From Gonium pectorale (Eukaryota; Chlorophyta; Chlorophyceae; Chlamydomonadales; Volvocaceae): 64,000 nucleotides of DNA. A program made the translations under genes and the position numbers. Location of the stretch: positions 577,386 to 641,385 of the forward strand of contig LSYV01000007.1 in assembly GCA_001584585.1 (NCBI GenBank). Reading direction: 5' to 3'. Of this stretch, positions 37,003 to 56,615 are shown piece by piece. The first letter of the stretch is position 1, and each line of letters opens with the position of its first letter. Below the pieces are notes generated by a model. The model saw only the letters and a program-made list of their open reading frames with translations, was not told the origin of the DNA and ran no database searches.

Positions 37003-39531
37003 ATGCTCGCTTCATTCCGGGCTACTGCCCGCCCTTTCACGAGCGCGCGTCCGGCCGCCAGGACCCCTCTGCCGGTGTGCATTCGCTCGCGCGTGGCGGT
37101 GCGCGTCGCTGCGGGGGACGCCCTTGCCGAGGTGCGTTCATTAGCCGGTGTAAAGTGGGCAGGGAGCTGAGGATGACGATGAAGGGAGCCCACCGCCGAA
37201 CTCCTGGTCGGGGGACCTTGTGGTCGTCGTTGCCTGAGATCGACTGCCGGGACATGACTTCCGAATCCCTCAACACAATTGAAGCATCTGGGTTGAACGT
37301 CGGCCCCGCTTGAACGACCGTCTTCACAGAAGGTTGCGGGCGAGCCGACTGTCACTGACGAGGAGCTCTCGCTGCTTCTCGAGGAGGAGGAGGCTGATGA
37401 GTTGGATGTTATCTATGCCAGCGCGGCTGCTGAGGACGACTTCGCCGACGATGACGACGTCGACGAGGTCATGCAAGCCGCGATGGAGGCCGCGGACGGG
37501 CTCAACGATGGCGTCGATGCCTTGACCGTCGCTGCTATCAGCGCCGAGCTGGACGGTGACGCTGAGGACAAGGAGGCTGGCGCCCGCGCTGTGGAGGCCC
37601 TGCTTGCGGACGCGCTCTCCGGCGACGAGCCCCTATCGGAGGAGACGCTCGCCAGCATCACCTCGGGCGTGCCGGAGGCGGAGCTGGAGGTGGGCAGTGT
37701 GCCTGGGTGCCGGTGGAGAGGATGCAGCGGCCTGCCGGCCGGGGGACGGTGTTTGGGGCAAGGGGCGCTGCTGTGCAAGTGGAGCTGCGGTCCCTGATAG
37801 CAGACCGTACCAGAGGTTTGCCTCGACTGCCTCACCGCAGGAAAGAAAGGCAGCTTGCATGCGTGTTCTCCGGTTCACTCAAGTCCCTAGCGGTTCACTC
37901 AAGTCCCTAAGCGGTGGGACAGCTTGAGCGATGGGATAGCTCGTGTACAGAGAACGGCAGACCCTGTCGCAATGTTCAGCAGAGGAGTTGGCGTAAAGTG
38001 CGGGCAGCATAACCGGCGTATGTCCGGACATGGCTTGAATTGGCCCCTGTGCTGTAGGCCCGGACGCGCCAAGGGTCCCGACGGCACAGAGTTGCCCCGT
38101 CTCGCAGACCTCCTCGCATTTCAGCATGATGTATGCTGGTTTCGTATTGCATGCATCTGATGCTCCGAAACACATTGGCACGCAGGGTGAGGCCGAGCTG
38201 GAGGACTTCGTGCCCGCCATGAACAGCGACCGCTATGAGGAGCGGCCGCTGTCAGCGGACGACAAGGATGCCATTGCCCCCTACAAGCTGAGCAAGGGCG
38301 AGCTTCGGAACCTGCTGCCCTCGGTACGTGGGTCGGGCACAAGACAAGCTCACGTGGTTGTGTAGGCTAGCAATGTCATGTCGGAGGGGTATTCCTTTCA
38401 ACATCCTTCAATGCCGTCGTTGGCAGGGCACTCCTTTACGGGTTATTGATGGCTGGCCTTTTGGGACGCTCCGTTATGCTATGAACGCTACGCTACGGGA
38501 CTGGCCGTGGTTGCCTGTCTGGCTCATGGAACGAGGCAGCACATCCTGCAGAGAGGAGGGTATCGTGCTCAATCCGCGGGACATTACGGGACACGTGCAT
38601 CTCCGAGAAGCCGGGGTCACGGGCACAGCTTGCACCATGCGGTTTCGGGGGGTAGCATTACCGACATGTGGACGTGGCCGAAGAAACGTCTATCTTGAAT
38701 CATGTCAAGGCGTGACTGAAAGGTCGTGGCTGTTTGGAGCGCAGTTAACTCATCAATGTGTGGCCAACCGCTGCACCTGTAAGCGGGCGCCCTACCCACT
38801 GTGCTACGGCCCCCCTCCCGTTCTTTAGGACTGGGACCAGATCAACACGGACTTCTTCTCTAACAAGAAGGCCGAGAACATCCCCCTTCCCGAGTTCCGC
38901 CTGAACCTGCTCTGGAACGTGAACACCCTGGGCATTGCCATCGACCAGGTCTACTCGCGGGTGAGCCGGGCACTAACCGTGGAATATCTATGGGGTGCGA
39001 GCGCCTGGAGAGAACGCTCTACTATACTGCCAGGAGGTTCAAATCTGCATTGGATCCCCACCACTCGGCCAACTGCCAGGGTGAAACGCTCATGTCCGTC
39101 TGCTCTGCTTAAACACTTGACTTCCTCCGCCTCCTTTCTCCTCATACAGGGACAGGTCAGCCCGCTGACGGAGTACTTCTTCTGGCCTCGCCAGGATGCC
39201 TGGGAGGACCTGCGCCAGAACCTGGAGGCGCGCCCCTGGATCTCCGAGCGGTAAGTCACGATGGGTTTGCAGCCAATGTGAACAGCGAATACGGTCTCTC
39301 ACTGGCAACACGACAGCCCGTCAGGTTGATCACTAGCGCTTCACCGTTTTAGGCCGGGGAGAGAAGCTCAACCTCCCGGCAATCACCCCGGTGGCCCTCG
39401 TTCCCAGGGACCGGATCGTGCTGCTCAACCGCATGACCGAGATCATTAACTACTGGCAGGAGGAGGACCAGAAGCCCCCGATTGAGGCCGCGCGCGCCAA
39501 GTTCACGGACTGCCTCTTCATTGTTGCGTAA
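37003..39531 (+). CDS. PSRP3: Plastid-specific 30S ribosomal protein 3 (PSRP-3/Ycf65) with acidic N-terminal extension
   Basis: Subunit of the chloroplast 30S ribosome, homologous to cyanobacterial and plastid Ycf65. About 327 residues. Exons: 37003-37131, 37330-37689, 38186-38323, 38829-38960, 39150-39250, 39408-39531. Exon 1 encodes a transit peptide of about 40 residues ([20 protein letters not shown]). Exon 2 encodes about 120 residues that are strikingly acidic ([24 protein letters not shown]). The conserved PSRP-3 core starts about residue 195: [55 protein letters not shown] and INYWQEED. The family core is roughly 100 residues, so the middle of this protein is an addition. The last acceptor (39407) is set by phase and by the continuous WISERDR match. 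Confidence 0.92.
37871..37912. repeat. Perfect tandem duplication of about 20 bases
   Basis: The unit cggttcactcaagtccctag is followed directly by a second near-identical copy. It lies in intron 2 of PSRP-3 and looks like a recent slippage or duplication event. Confidence 0.8.
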
Positions 39532-42500
39532 AAGGGCCTTCCACATATGCAGGATAAGGGGCTTCCACGTGCGCAGGATAAAGAGCAGTGTGTCCTGGTC
39601 ATGGTGGTGGGACAGAGCGTCCCATCAAGGGGTCTAAAAGCACCCCGTCCGTGCGCCCTGCTTGTGAGGATTGGTGTGATGTAGGCTGGTTGTGGACATG
39701 GGGTGGGTTCAGGTGTGTGCAGAAGGCCGCTTTCGTCCTGCAACGAGGGGTTCATAACTGTTGGTGCAGTAATTGGGCTCGTGACCCTTCCAGGCGATAG
39801 CGATGGAGGGGTACCCGAGCCACGGCGCGCCTGCGGCCGCTGGCGGTCACCATGAGAAGACTGTGTCACCGCCACCAGGTGATACGTAGCAAGGGGCTCT
39901 TCGGGGAGCCGAGGTGTCGTCGGAATTGCGGTACCCTGGAGGCCTGCTACCGCGCGCGGAGCAACATTATGCTGGTCTTTGTGTCGTGAGTGCAGCAGGA
40001 GTCGACGGTTAGATGAGGAGATGAGTGGGCAGAAGGCAAGCGGACGGCCGATTTTCCGTATCCAGGCCTGCTGCGAGCCTGGCCCGTGGAGTTTTGGGGT
40101 TACGCTGGTGAAGATAGTCTGCTGTAATGGCTTTGGGCCCCGTCGTGCATTGTGCATATGGCATTGACAGATTGGCACTGATTCTCTCCTTACAAACACA
40201 CGACGCGCAAGGCCACCCGGAGCTTCATACTACACCAAATGATTGGTCGCTGCGATAGCAGAAAGTTGCAAACCGACTGGACACCGCCGAAATGCAGATC
40301 TACAGCCAGGGTGCAAGGTAACCAGCAGTGCGGGGTTCATACAAGGACGAGGATCTCAGAGGCAGGCCATCCCGCCACTACGGCGACAGACGATGTCATG
40401 AGCAATTACCCGCAACACCGCATTAGTGACACTCTTCCCCAATGGCACATGAAAACCATGTCGCCAGTAGAAAGGACGTTGCACTTACCGGGCTGGACTC
40501 CCAAGTCCCAACTACGTCATCAACTTCACCACCGGCCCATCTGGACCAGCGGTTACGGTGACGCGGCATATGCCCAGTTGCCCACCTGCTCAGCGCTAGA
40601 TCTGCAGAGGGCAGCCAGCTTTTGGATCTAGTTACATAGGGAATTTCAGCGGCGGAGGATCGTCTGGTAGCGGCAAGGCCACGCGTGAAAAACGCGTTCA
40701 CATAGGGTCATGCACTGCTCTCGACGCCAGGTCAGGTCCATCCCCTCCGTTCTCATGCCAAATCCGCGCATGCCAGCCTCGGGAAGTTGCAGACAGGGTG
40801 TTGGCAGCAAAGGCTTCTGGTTGGACCCCGGTGAAGGTCGAAGTGTGCCTACCCTCGCCCGAAGGAGGACTCAGATGCGCCAGGTGCGCCGCTTGGTGAA
40901 AAGCTCTTCCTGCAGTGTACTACTAATGGGCGTGAGGTCCGAACGTATCCCGTTACGCGATGCACTGAATGCCGTGTCCAGTGTGTGCTGAAGTACAGAG
41001 TGTATTGGCTGTCTGCCTTAAGAAGGGGGGACGAGGGACCAGCCGGTCATCTTGACTCAAGTTGGTATAGGTTCCGTAGGATGCTGGGCTCACGGCCCCT
41101 TGCCACGTGCCCCATACGTAGCAAGCAAGCTTCACAGCCTGTGGCTTGACCAGGGAAAAGCTCCCATGGGCTTGACAGTCCACTGACAGCCTTCCTTTCA
41201 AGTGCTGCTGCTCATCGTGGCCCTTGCTGTGCACGTGCCCATCCCCTTAAGGTTATGCTACAAACGACAGAACGAGTGTCGCTTGGTCCAGTCCGGAGGC
41301 AGTCCAGGTGGTGGGTAACTACGCTAGCACTCGTTCCGAAAAACAATACGCTGCAGTGAGGGAGCGGGCCAGAATGGCGAGGACGGCGTAACGACCCATG
41401 GGTCGGCCTTGGGCAGACGATGTCGCATTTTCTTTTGTGCACACGCATGTGCCGCATTCATATTTAACAGCTAGGCATGCACTTTGGTGGAGCTCCGCAT
41501 TATCAACCTTTATATGCTTGTGGGTGTGGTGGGGACACACCCATGCGAACGCGCCTTGCAGGCTGCTCGCAGCGCCAGCCCTCGTGTGCAGCTTGGGTGT
41601 GCAGCGTTTGAATCAATGGACACGCAAGTTGTGTCAGGCAACACAACGCTATTTCCCAGGTAACATTACGCTGTTGTTATACGGGAGGCTTTGTGCCTTC
41701 CCTGTTTCCGTTGACGGGTGTGTGAGTGCTAACGTTGCATCCTAGCATGGCCACACATGCCAAGGGCGTGGACCGTTAGCCCAGGTAGCGGGGGGGGACG
41801 GCGGGAAGTTAGGACGACAGACAACGAGGGCCGAGCAAGCCGTACAGCTTATGCGGCAGAGTGTGCACACATGCGTGCACTTACAGTGGGCACTCTCCAG
41901 ACCAGCCGCACCACCGCGCAACGCAGCGCCACGCCAAAGCCGGTGCAAACTTAAGGGGCAGGAGGGCGGACGAGTACGCGAAACAAGCGGCGTGGGTCCA
42001 CAGGCCGGCTGACCGCAGTTCTGCCGGCATCAAAGCCGGGCGTCCAAGTGGTGAGAAACGGGTCATGTGACCCGTCCGCCAAGCTCCCCCCGCCACCCCC
42101 TGAAGGAAGGCGAAGGCGAGCTGGCCCGATCCCGTAGGAGCTCCCGCCTGGCCCCAGCCCGGCATTTCCGTCTACATCCTGGCGCGTTTCGTGCCCCAAC
42201 TGCAACCCAAGTACCTACAAAGAAGCACACGTAGAAACGCCCACGGCGCAACTGCAAAGCCATGCTGCCCACACCCCGGTGGACACCGCCGGCTACCAGA
42301 ACGAGAAGGTGCGTGCGCTGCGCAACACGCAGCACGCGAGAGCCCCCAAAGCTGCCCCATGCATGAGGGGATTCTCCTGCTCGGGCGCGCCACCCGTTCA
42401 TTGCGCAGACCCCTGCAGGTGCGGGCCCCCTGATAAGCCGACGCAGTCCTCCCAAACCTGAGCGGAACAACACTCGCCGAGCGCCACACAGCTGGCGACG

Positions 42501-42916
42501 CGGCCTCCAGCAGCTCCACATCAGAAGCTCCTCGCGTCGGTCCGAGTGAGCCGGAGTCCACCAGCCGATGGAGCAACAGCAAAGGCCGCACCGCCGCCGC
42601 GGCGGCCGCATCGCAGCGGCGGCGCCGATGACAATAAAGGCAGTCGCCTATCCGGATATTGGCGGCGCGGCAGCGTCGACTGCCTGTATGGGTCAGGGCA
42701 AGGTCAGGGTATGAAACTGACGGTATAAACTGATGCCATGAAACTGATGCACACGCCGACGTACACCGCTCAAGCTAGCAGTTTGGTTGGGTACAAGCCT
42801 GAATAGGGAGCCCCTAGGGAGCCCCTGCTCACTTCAGCCTCACAGAGGCGGCCGCATGCTCCCATGCTCACGCTCACCAGCTCGCCACTCAATCCCACGC
42901 CCGCGGTGTAGGGCCC
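39532..42916. other. Gene-free stretch between convergent PSRP-3 and PRP40
   Basis: About 3.4 kb lying between the 3' ends of two convergent genes. It must include both 3' UTRs. TGTAA signals occur at 40123-40127 on the plus strand and 41885-41881 on the minus strand. Short open frames exist on both strands, but none resembles a known protein or forms a plausible exon chain. Confidence 0.5.
40123..40127 (+). terminator. Candidate polyadenylation signal TGTAA for PSRP-3
   Basis: TGTAA on the coding strand about 590 bases after the PSRP-3 stop, a usual 3' UTR length in volvocine algae. Confidence 0.45.
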
Positions 42917-50406
<7,490 letters not shown>

Positions 50407-51346
50407 GCGTTAGCCAACTGGAACATGCCGCCACCGCTACTTGCCGCAGGGCGCTAGAGCATGCGTGGTGCAATTTGCAGACATCATCCACTACAAACGA
50501 AAACGCCAGTGGCACAAGATCAACGCTTTATTCAAGTGCCCTGCCAGGGCTGCACGCGGAAACGGTCATACTGAAGGAGCTGAGCCCACGCCCAGCCCGC
50601 CCACACTTGCCGCCAGCCGTCATCCAGGCAGGCAAAGTAGCTGATCGGCCACGTCCCGCCATGCTTGCTTGAACAGGCTAGAGGCTGCTGTTGCCGGCCC
50701 AACGCAATCGATCGGGACGCTCTTCTCTAGCCGCCGCAGCAACGCTATCAGCCTTACAGAGGTGCTTGACAGAGTTCCTATATCGTTGGCAGCATCCCGC
50801 GGAAGCAACTGAGCCCTTCGCGCTTTCTGCTCTCTCGGCCTTCACGCCTTCTGCCACGTAGCCTTTCGGCCACCTTACGAACTAATACACACGAGGAGAA
50901 TGACTGGGACCTGATAGCTGTTACAAGGCAAACGGCCTGCCGTGCAACCGAAGACGCTGCCTCACACTCTTGCAGACTCGATCCATCCTTCAGTTCTTGC
51001 ACGTATCAGTGCGCAAGTGGTCGAGCACAGCAGGCTCTCAGCTAGGGCGCAAGGCTGTCCCGTGGGTCCATGATCGTGTCAAAACCTCCCGAAGCCAGCG
51101 AGTCCGCGGAGGCAGCGTTGGTCCTCAAACGCATGCGACTTCACACGCGTAAGGTCACTTGGCATCAGTTCAGATGCGACTTCAAACCTGGCGGGAATCA
51201 GGTGCTATTGCACGCCCCGGCATTCCTAGTCCAATGGCATGCGGGGTATGCGAGCATTCGTGCTCCCTGCCATTGAAACCTAACCTCCCTTTCCAAAGGC
51301 GCTTTTATGCGCCCGATACCCCTCCGCGCAGCATTATCACGCCACC
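50407..51346. other. Intergenic: PRP40 promoter and EBP2 3' region
   Basis: About 0.94 kb between tandem minus-strand genes. A minus-strand TGTAA at 50925-50921 is about 420 bases past the EBP2 stop and is a candidate polyadenylation signal. Nothing else was recognised. Confidence 0.55.
50921..50925 (-). terminator. Candidate polyadenylation signal TGTAA for EBP2
   Basis: TGTAA on the coding strand, about 420 bases downstream of the EBP2 stop codon. Confidence 0.45.
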
Positions 51347-53471
51347 TTACCGCCGCCCTCCCTTTCCACCGCTGCCCCCCTTCATCGCCTGCCTGCGCTG
51401 CTTCCCAGGCCGCTGCTGCTTGCCTCCCTTCTTGGGGCCCTTCTTTCCGCCTGCCCCAGCACCAGCTCCGCCCTGCTTCTTTTGCACGCCGCCCTTGCGA
51501 GGCCCAAAACTCTCCTTGAACTTCCCGGGCTTGTAGTCGTCCATGTTGGCAGCCGAGTACGCGTCGTTCTGCTTTTTCAGCGCCTTGCGCCCACCGAAGC
51601 CTGTTGGGATGAGCAGGGACAGACAGAAGAAACGGGTTCAGCTTGAAGTCCAGCCAATGGCGAGACGCGAGACAGCTGGTGCTGCCCCGCACGGAGGCCA
51701 ACACTGCATCTGCAGAGTAGCGATAATTGCTACAACGCAGTCACGCAACCAGCAACATAGGACAAAGCAAATTCTGGCAGAACAAAGAGCGCGCACACTT
51801 CGCACTTACCGAACTTGGAATCACGCATTTGCCGCTTCTTGTTTGGCGCCTTGGCGTCTGCAAGGGCGGCACGTGGGTGTACAATTTACCCACCGGGAGG
51901 AAGCTGCGTGGAGGAAGGCCTCGGTCATGCATGTGACTAAGATCCCGGAACAAGGTTCGTGCCAGCACGGCAGCATGGCTGAGAATCAGACCTCAAGGGC
52001 GATAATTGGCGCCGCAAGCCAGAGCCTCCATGTGCCAACAGCACTGGAGGTTCAGAAGTAGGTAAGCCCATCAATGCTGCAGTGCGGATATGCCAACACT
52101 ACGACACTAGCGCACTGCTGGCTGTTTCATGGCATGAACGGGAGCCACAGCTACGGTGCCACGGATAGCTGTACGACTCGTTGCTTTCGGCCCTCAGCGT
52201 TCGAGCGCGCCCTCCCGTCGACTGTTTGCGCGCACTCACCCTTCGGCCCGCGCTGCCCCAGCTGCTTTAGGTTGAGCGGCCGGCGCTGGTCCAGCTCTGC
52301 CAGCTGCTCGTCCACGTCCAGCTCACCGGCAAAGCCCTGCATGCAACGCCACGGACATGTCAGGATTAAAGCCAGCCAGGCATTCGGTCGCAATATTCAC
52401 TGTTGCCAAATGACAAACCGACAGCCCCAGCCTCTGCCAGGCTGCCGATCAGGCAAGAACCAGCCTCTGTTGGATCCACGCGGCGCCCCGGCTCATGCTG
52501 ATGGCTCGTACCACGACACCCCGTGCACACCCGCTGCCCGCTTCACAGCCAGTAAGCCCTTCAGGTCGCCCAGCCGAGTCACCCTAGCAACATCCGGGCT
52601 GCCTTGCTGCCCGCCCATACCCCAGAGCCCCACGGGCCAGACGCGTGCTCACCGACTTCTCCCGGTGCTTCCGCAGCTTTGAGATCTCAGTGATTTGTCG
52701 CTTCTTGTCTGCATTGCGCTCTTTCTGCTTCGCCAGCTGCACCTGCTTGCCGTACAGCTTGGCCTCGCGCTGCTTCCGCCGCTCCTCCGCCGCCTCGATC
52801 TGTTTCTGCTCAAACATGAGCTGCTCCTTGACCTTAGCCATGTGCTCGTCGCTCTTGACCATTTCGGCATAGTAGTCCAGCGGCCGCAGCCAAGGCACAC
52901 CCGCCGCCTCGAAGCGCCCGATCGCCTCTTTAGCGCTGGCCAACGCCTGATTGTAGAACGCTAGCTCCCGTGCTAGATCGTCCTCCACGTTTTCCACCAC
53001 CGTCGGTTGTTCGGATGTGAGGGCGAGCGTCTCGTCCCAGCCCACCTCCGTCGCCCAGCCTATATCCTCCAGTTTTTCGTGTAGCGCGTCGACGTTGTAG
53101 ATCGCCTGCCGCTTATGGCCCGACGGCCCGGCCTCTCCCGCATCGTCGTCATCGTCTTCATCGTCGAGCTCCTAGGGTGGCAGATGGCCAGTGCACCCCG
53201 GTGTCAGATGGGGGGGTTAGAGAAGAGGAGGGCGCCTGGACACCCGCCGACACCAAGTTCCACTGTCGCGAAGTTCATGAACGCTGCTGAACACGCAGCC
53301 CTGCTGCGGCAGGCGCCATGCACGGCGGCTGCGGATGGCACCCGCCGCCGCCGCGACCTACCACAGCAAAACAACACTAGCATGGCGAATTCCTATGCAG
53401 GACCTTGCCTCGTCAATGTCTTCCTCCGACTCCGGCTCCAACTCCTCAACTCGCCGCTTCTTGTTCCCCAT
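51347..53471 (-). CDS. EBP2: rRNA-processing protein EBP2
   Basis: Nucleolar factor needed for 27S pre-rRNA processing and 60S subunit assembly. About 326 residues, close to the human length. Exons: 53471-53409, 53171-52653, 52336-52240, 51857-51810, 51600-51347. The N terminus MGNKKRRVEELEPESEEDID is acidic and continues into ELDDEDDDDDAGEAG. The conserved core includes YNVDALHEKLEDIGW, LAFYNQALASAKEAIGRF, GVPWLRPLDYYAEMVKSDEH and MAKVKEQLMFEQKQIEAAEE, followed by a Lys-rich coiled coil. Then come QRRPLNLKQLG, APNKKRQMRDSKFGFGGRK and a basic Gly-rich tail (KKGPKKGGKQQRPGKQRRQ), as in the family. Intron 1 (53408-53172) uses a GC donor; a weak GT donor further on is possible but would add an unconserved segment. 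Divergent from EMC4. Confidence 0.93.
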
Positions 53472-53768
53472 GCTATATATAAATAACAATCAGAAAGTGA
53501 AAGTTCCCAAATCAAGGACGCTCAGCACGAGTGCTTTAGTTACAGTACCGGTAATGCAGTCTCTGTAATCGGTGGCTCTGGACGGTAATTTGCAGGCTGC
53601 TTAGCTCAAAATCTTCAATCAATCATTTGTTTCAACAATGGAAAGAGGTTGCCGTTCGCCGTATTTATTCGTTGTGCAGCCGGTGATAGTGCACCTCGCG
53701 CTCTGCTATAATACCTTCTCGTACGCCCTCTGAGCAGCCACCATTCCAGACAGGTCGTTTCCGCCAAG
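53472..53768. promoter_or_regulatory. Bidirectional intergenic region between EBP2 and EMC4
   Basis: These 297 bases separate two divergent start codons and must hold both promoters and 5' UTRs. A ctatatataaat element lies only a few bases from the EBP2 ATG (53472-53483), too close to act as a TATA box for EBP2 unless its start is elsewhere. Confidence 0.55.
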
Positions 53769-55356
53769 ATGACTGACCTTAAGGGCTGGAGACTAGACTT
53801 TGAATCCCTAATACCAGACCGCAAGTCGCAGATAGATCCACCGGGCTATGACTCGGCCACGGCAAAGGACCCGGTGAGGAGACGGATCCTGGCGGAGGAG
53901 TTTGCGTCTGCCACGGCTGACAGCGGCTCTGGCATTGCAGATTGGAATGCTTAGCTCCAGCAAGCCACGGGATCGCAACACTCTCGCGAAGAAGCAGGCG
54001 GTGAGTCCACGGGTGTTGCTCGGGTTTGAGGAGTCGAGCCACGGGTTGGGCGCGCTTTTGGGCCGCTGAGGGCCTGACACCGCCCGCTATCTCATCCGTG
54101 GGTGCGGTCAATGTGGTTCATGGTGGCCAAGTCGCAATTAAATCGCAATTGGGCAAGTGTTGCCCAACTGCATGGACACCGGTATCACTGTGAAGCCGCG
54201 GGATCTCGGATGGTGGGTGTTGCGCGGTGGGCGCTGGAGCACCTACGCCCTGTATGCGCAGACATGGGTCAGGCGTGACCCGTGGTGAGCGTCCTCACAA
54301 CGTTTCTATCGTTGTGTCGCCTTAGCTGCGACCATGCAGTCCGCTGCCCTTGGTACGCGTGACAAAGCATGGGCATGTCCCTCCTGGCTCGTGGATGCCA
54401 CCAAGCACCGTTTTCTGGCAATCAAGAATAAGATAGCGAAGATGCAGTTAGGGGGTTTCATGCCTTCGTGCGGCTGGCACAGAATCGGTTTGCCGCCGGG
54501 ACAGTCCACAGCTACGCCGTGGCCTGAGGACGACGTTGGCCACATGGAACAGCTGATCCGTTTATCGGCTTTTCGCCAAGGGCTGTCACTGCTTAGTTTG
54601 GGAGCGCCAATGTGGAATAACATGCCACGAGGATGTTATCAGTGGTGTCCCCGCCTGGTGTTCGCCGTTGTAGGCTCTGTTCAGCAAGGCCACGGCTCCT
54701 TTGAAGCAAGTCGGCATGATGTGCTTCATGGCCTGGATGTTTGGCAACTCCATCCAGATCTTCAGCATCTTCATGACCTTCAACCTCATCTCGGCGCCCG
54801 TCTCGGCTATTATGAGCTCAGGAGAAGGTACGGGAGGCATGGGGTGCGCTGGATGTAGGACCGGTCGGGCACGAAATGCAGTCCTGCCAGGAGCCGGCGT
54901 GCTAAACGGATCAGGCACCCGAATGGTTCTGGTTGGTTGCACGAATCGTGTCAAAACGCGCCGTAAGAAAGTCACCGTGCAGCTTCATGTGCCCTTTGGG
55001 ACGCAATGAGTGCGGAGGATGCGCTTTCTTCCCATTACCGCCCTTACCCCTCTTCGTTGTACCCCTTGCCGCCTTGCCAGTGCCATCCTTCCCCGAACTC
55101 AATGCAACCTCATGGCTCAACGACTCCTTCCCCCTACCCCTCCTTTGACGCCTCCTCAGTGTTCCCGCGGGACGAGGAGTGGAAGCAGCTGGACGTGCTC
55201 ACGCCACGCCTGCTGTACTGCCTCGTACACTTTGGGCAGCTGATATTTGGACTGTACAAGCTGAGCGCGATGCGCTTGTTACCGAGCTCCGCGTCGGACT
55301 TCATCTCTACCGTGCCGGTACCTCCGGTACTGGAGACCGCGTACGCCGCCTTGTAG
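53769..55356 (+). CDS. EMC4: ER membrane protein complex subunit 4 (EMC4)
   Basis: Subunit of the EMC insertase, which inserts tail-anchored and multipass proteins into the ER membrane. About 171 residues, the usual size. Exons: 53769-53873, 53941-54000, 54674-54827, 55160-55356. The N terminus contains the family's DPPGYDSA motif. The first hydrophobic segment reads PLKQVGMMCFMAWMFGNS then IQIFSIFMTFNLISAPVSAI, the EMC4 signature. The second is LIFGLYKLSAMRLLPSSASD, matching the plant GLLPTHxSDW region. The C terminus is TVPVPPVLETAYAAL. Reading straight through the first donor hits a stop codon after about 60 codons, so the short intron 53874-53940 is needed and keeps phase. Confidence 0.92.
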
Positions 55357-56615
55357 CGGGTCTCCATGTCTCTGGTTAGTATCCATAACGATGAAGTGTA
55401 CTGACCTGTCTGGCTGGCATTGTATGGGTTACGGATGTTGGGAGAGGGTTCGCACATACAGCGTGTCTACGCATCCGCAATGTATTTTACAGATTCGCCG
55501 TGGGGCTCGCACGCCGGAACAGTTGCAACGGGATTGCCCAACAAGAGCCCGGAAGCTCACTGGCAGTGGGGCTGCGCTGAGCTGTGGCTTTCCACTGAAA
55601 GGCGGACGTGTAGGCGCACGGGTGCCCTTCTTGGTGGTCAACGCACCTGCTTTGCACAAGGAGGAGGTCTGTCAGAACGAGCTGGTTATTTGGTTTCTTC
55701 AGTTGCTGCTTGGTGCCGCTGCTTCTGCGGGCACAGGTTGCTGTAGGCTGCAACCCCGCCGTCGTTGCACCCTTCAACACTGGCACGACAGCTGCTCGGT
55801 TGGCAGCGGGGTTAACTTGCCGATTCATGGGATAGTCGACGCCCAGCAATACTTCTGCGGCAGTCCCTTCATGCATGTTCGTAGCGTGGCCATGTTTGCC
55901 CCTCCCCCGGTTTGCCTGGTTCGGGTAATGGTTCTGTGGTGTGTCTGGCGATGCATAGGGTGGCTGGCTGTGTGACATGATGGCGGCCTGCTACTGGCTT
56001 CCTGCTGACGAAGTACAGAGCGTGTATGTCCGTAGCTCCCTCCTTTACTGGTTTCAACTGTTGGCGTGGAAGATTTGTCTATTGCTGACTCAGGCTATGA
56101 GGCGGGTTAGAGGCAACTACTGCTAAGAACAGGAATACGCAAAGAAAGAGGCTCCTGTAACTGAGTAGGGGTAGCCGGTCCGGGCTCATAAACCGTTTCA
56201 GATCACCGGCCTAGTGGTCCATATACGCGCAGGACCACCAGGGAGGGATGGCGGCGCTTCGCGCTGACGCCTGGAGAACCTCTTTCGCCTCTCGGCTCGT
56301 AATTGTTTCGGAATACGCCAGCCGCCCCCCCCCCCGACCCCTCCTTAAACACCCCCTATGTACACGCACCGCACCGCAGGAGGAGTTCCTGCTGTCTGCC
56401 TTTATGACGCTCGCCATCTGCAACCTGCTGGCCACCCTCTCCGCCGATAACTGCTCCGACTATGTGACAAGTAACAAGCCACCTGCACGGGCTGAATAGG
56501 AATCTGAATCAAACCTCAAATTGACCCGCGTGCTGTCGGCGAATCTCAAACACTTGATGGTGGTGTTTAAAAACACCGGTTGGTTGTTTTGTGCCGCGGA
56601 GGCACTAGTTGGGAC
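55357..56615. other. Stretch downstream of EMC4
   Basis: About 1.26 kb. The first 800 bases are probably EMC4 3' UTR, since a TGTAA lies at 56156-56160. A short frame near 56380-56499 encodes FLLSAFMTLAICNLLATL, which looks hydrophobic but has no recognisable family or neighbouring exons. Confidence 0.45.
56156..56160 (+). terminator. Candidate polyadenylation signal TGTAA for EMC4
   Basis: TGTAA on the coding strand about 800 bases after the EMC4 stop; plausible for an alga with long 3' UTRs, but chance occurrence is possible. Confidence 0.4.

Noticed and set aside
41398..41745. Plus-strand frame in the large convergent gap as a candidate gene.
   Set aside because: No homology, no plausible neighbours and ordinary length for a random frame at this base composition.
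53472..53483. TATA box (ctatatataaat) for EBP2.
   Set aside because: It lies within about 12 bases of the start codon, too close for a core promoter unless translation starts further downstream.
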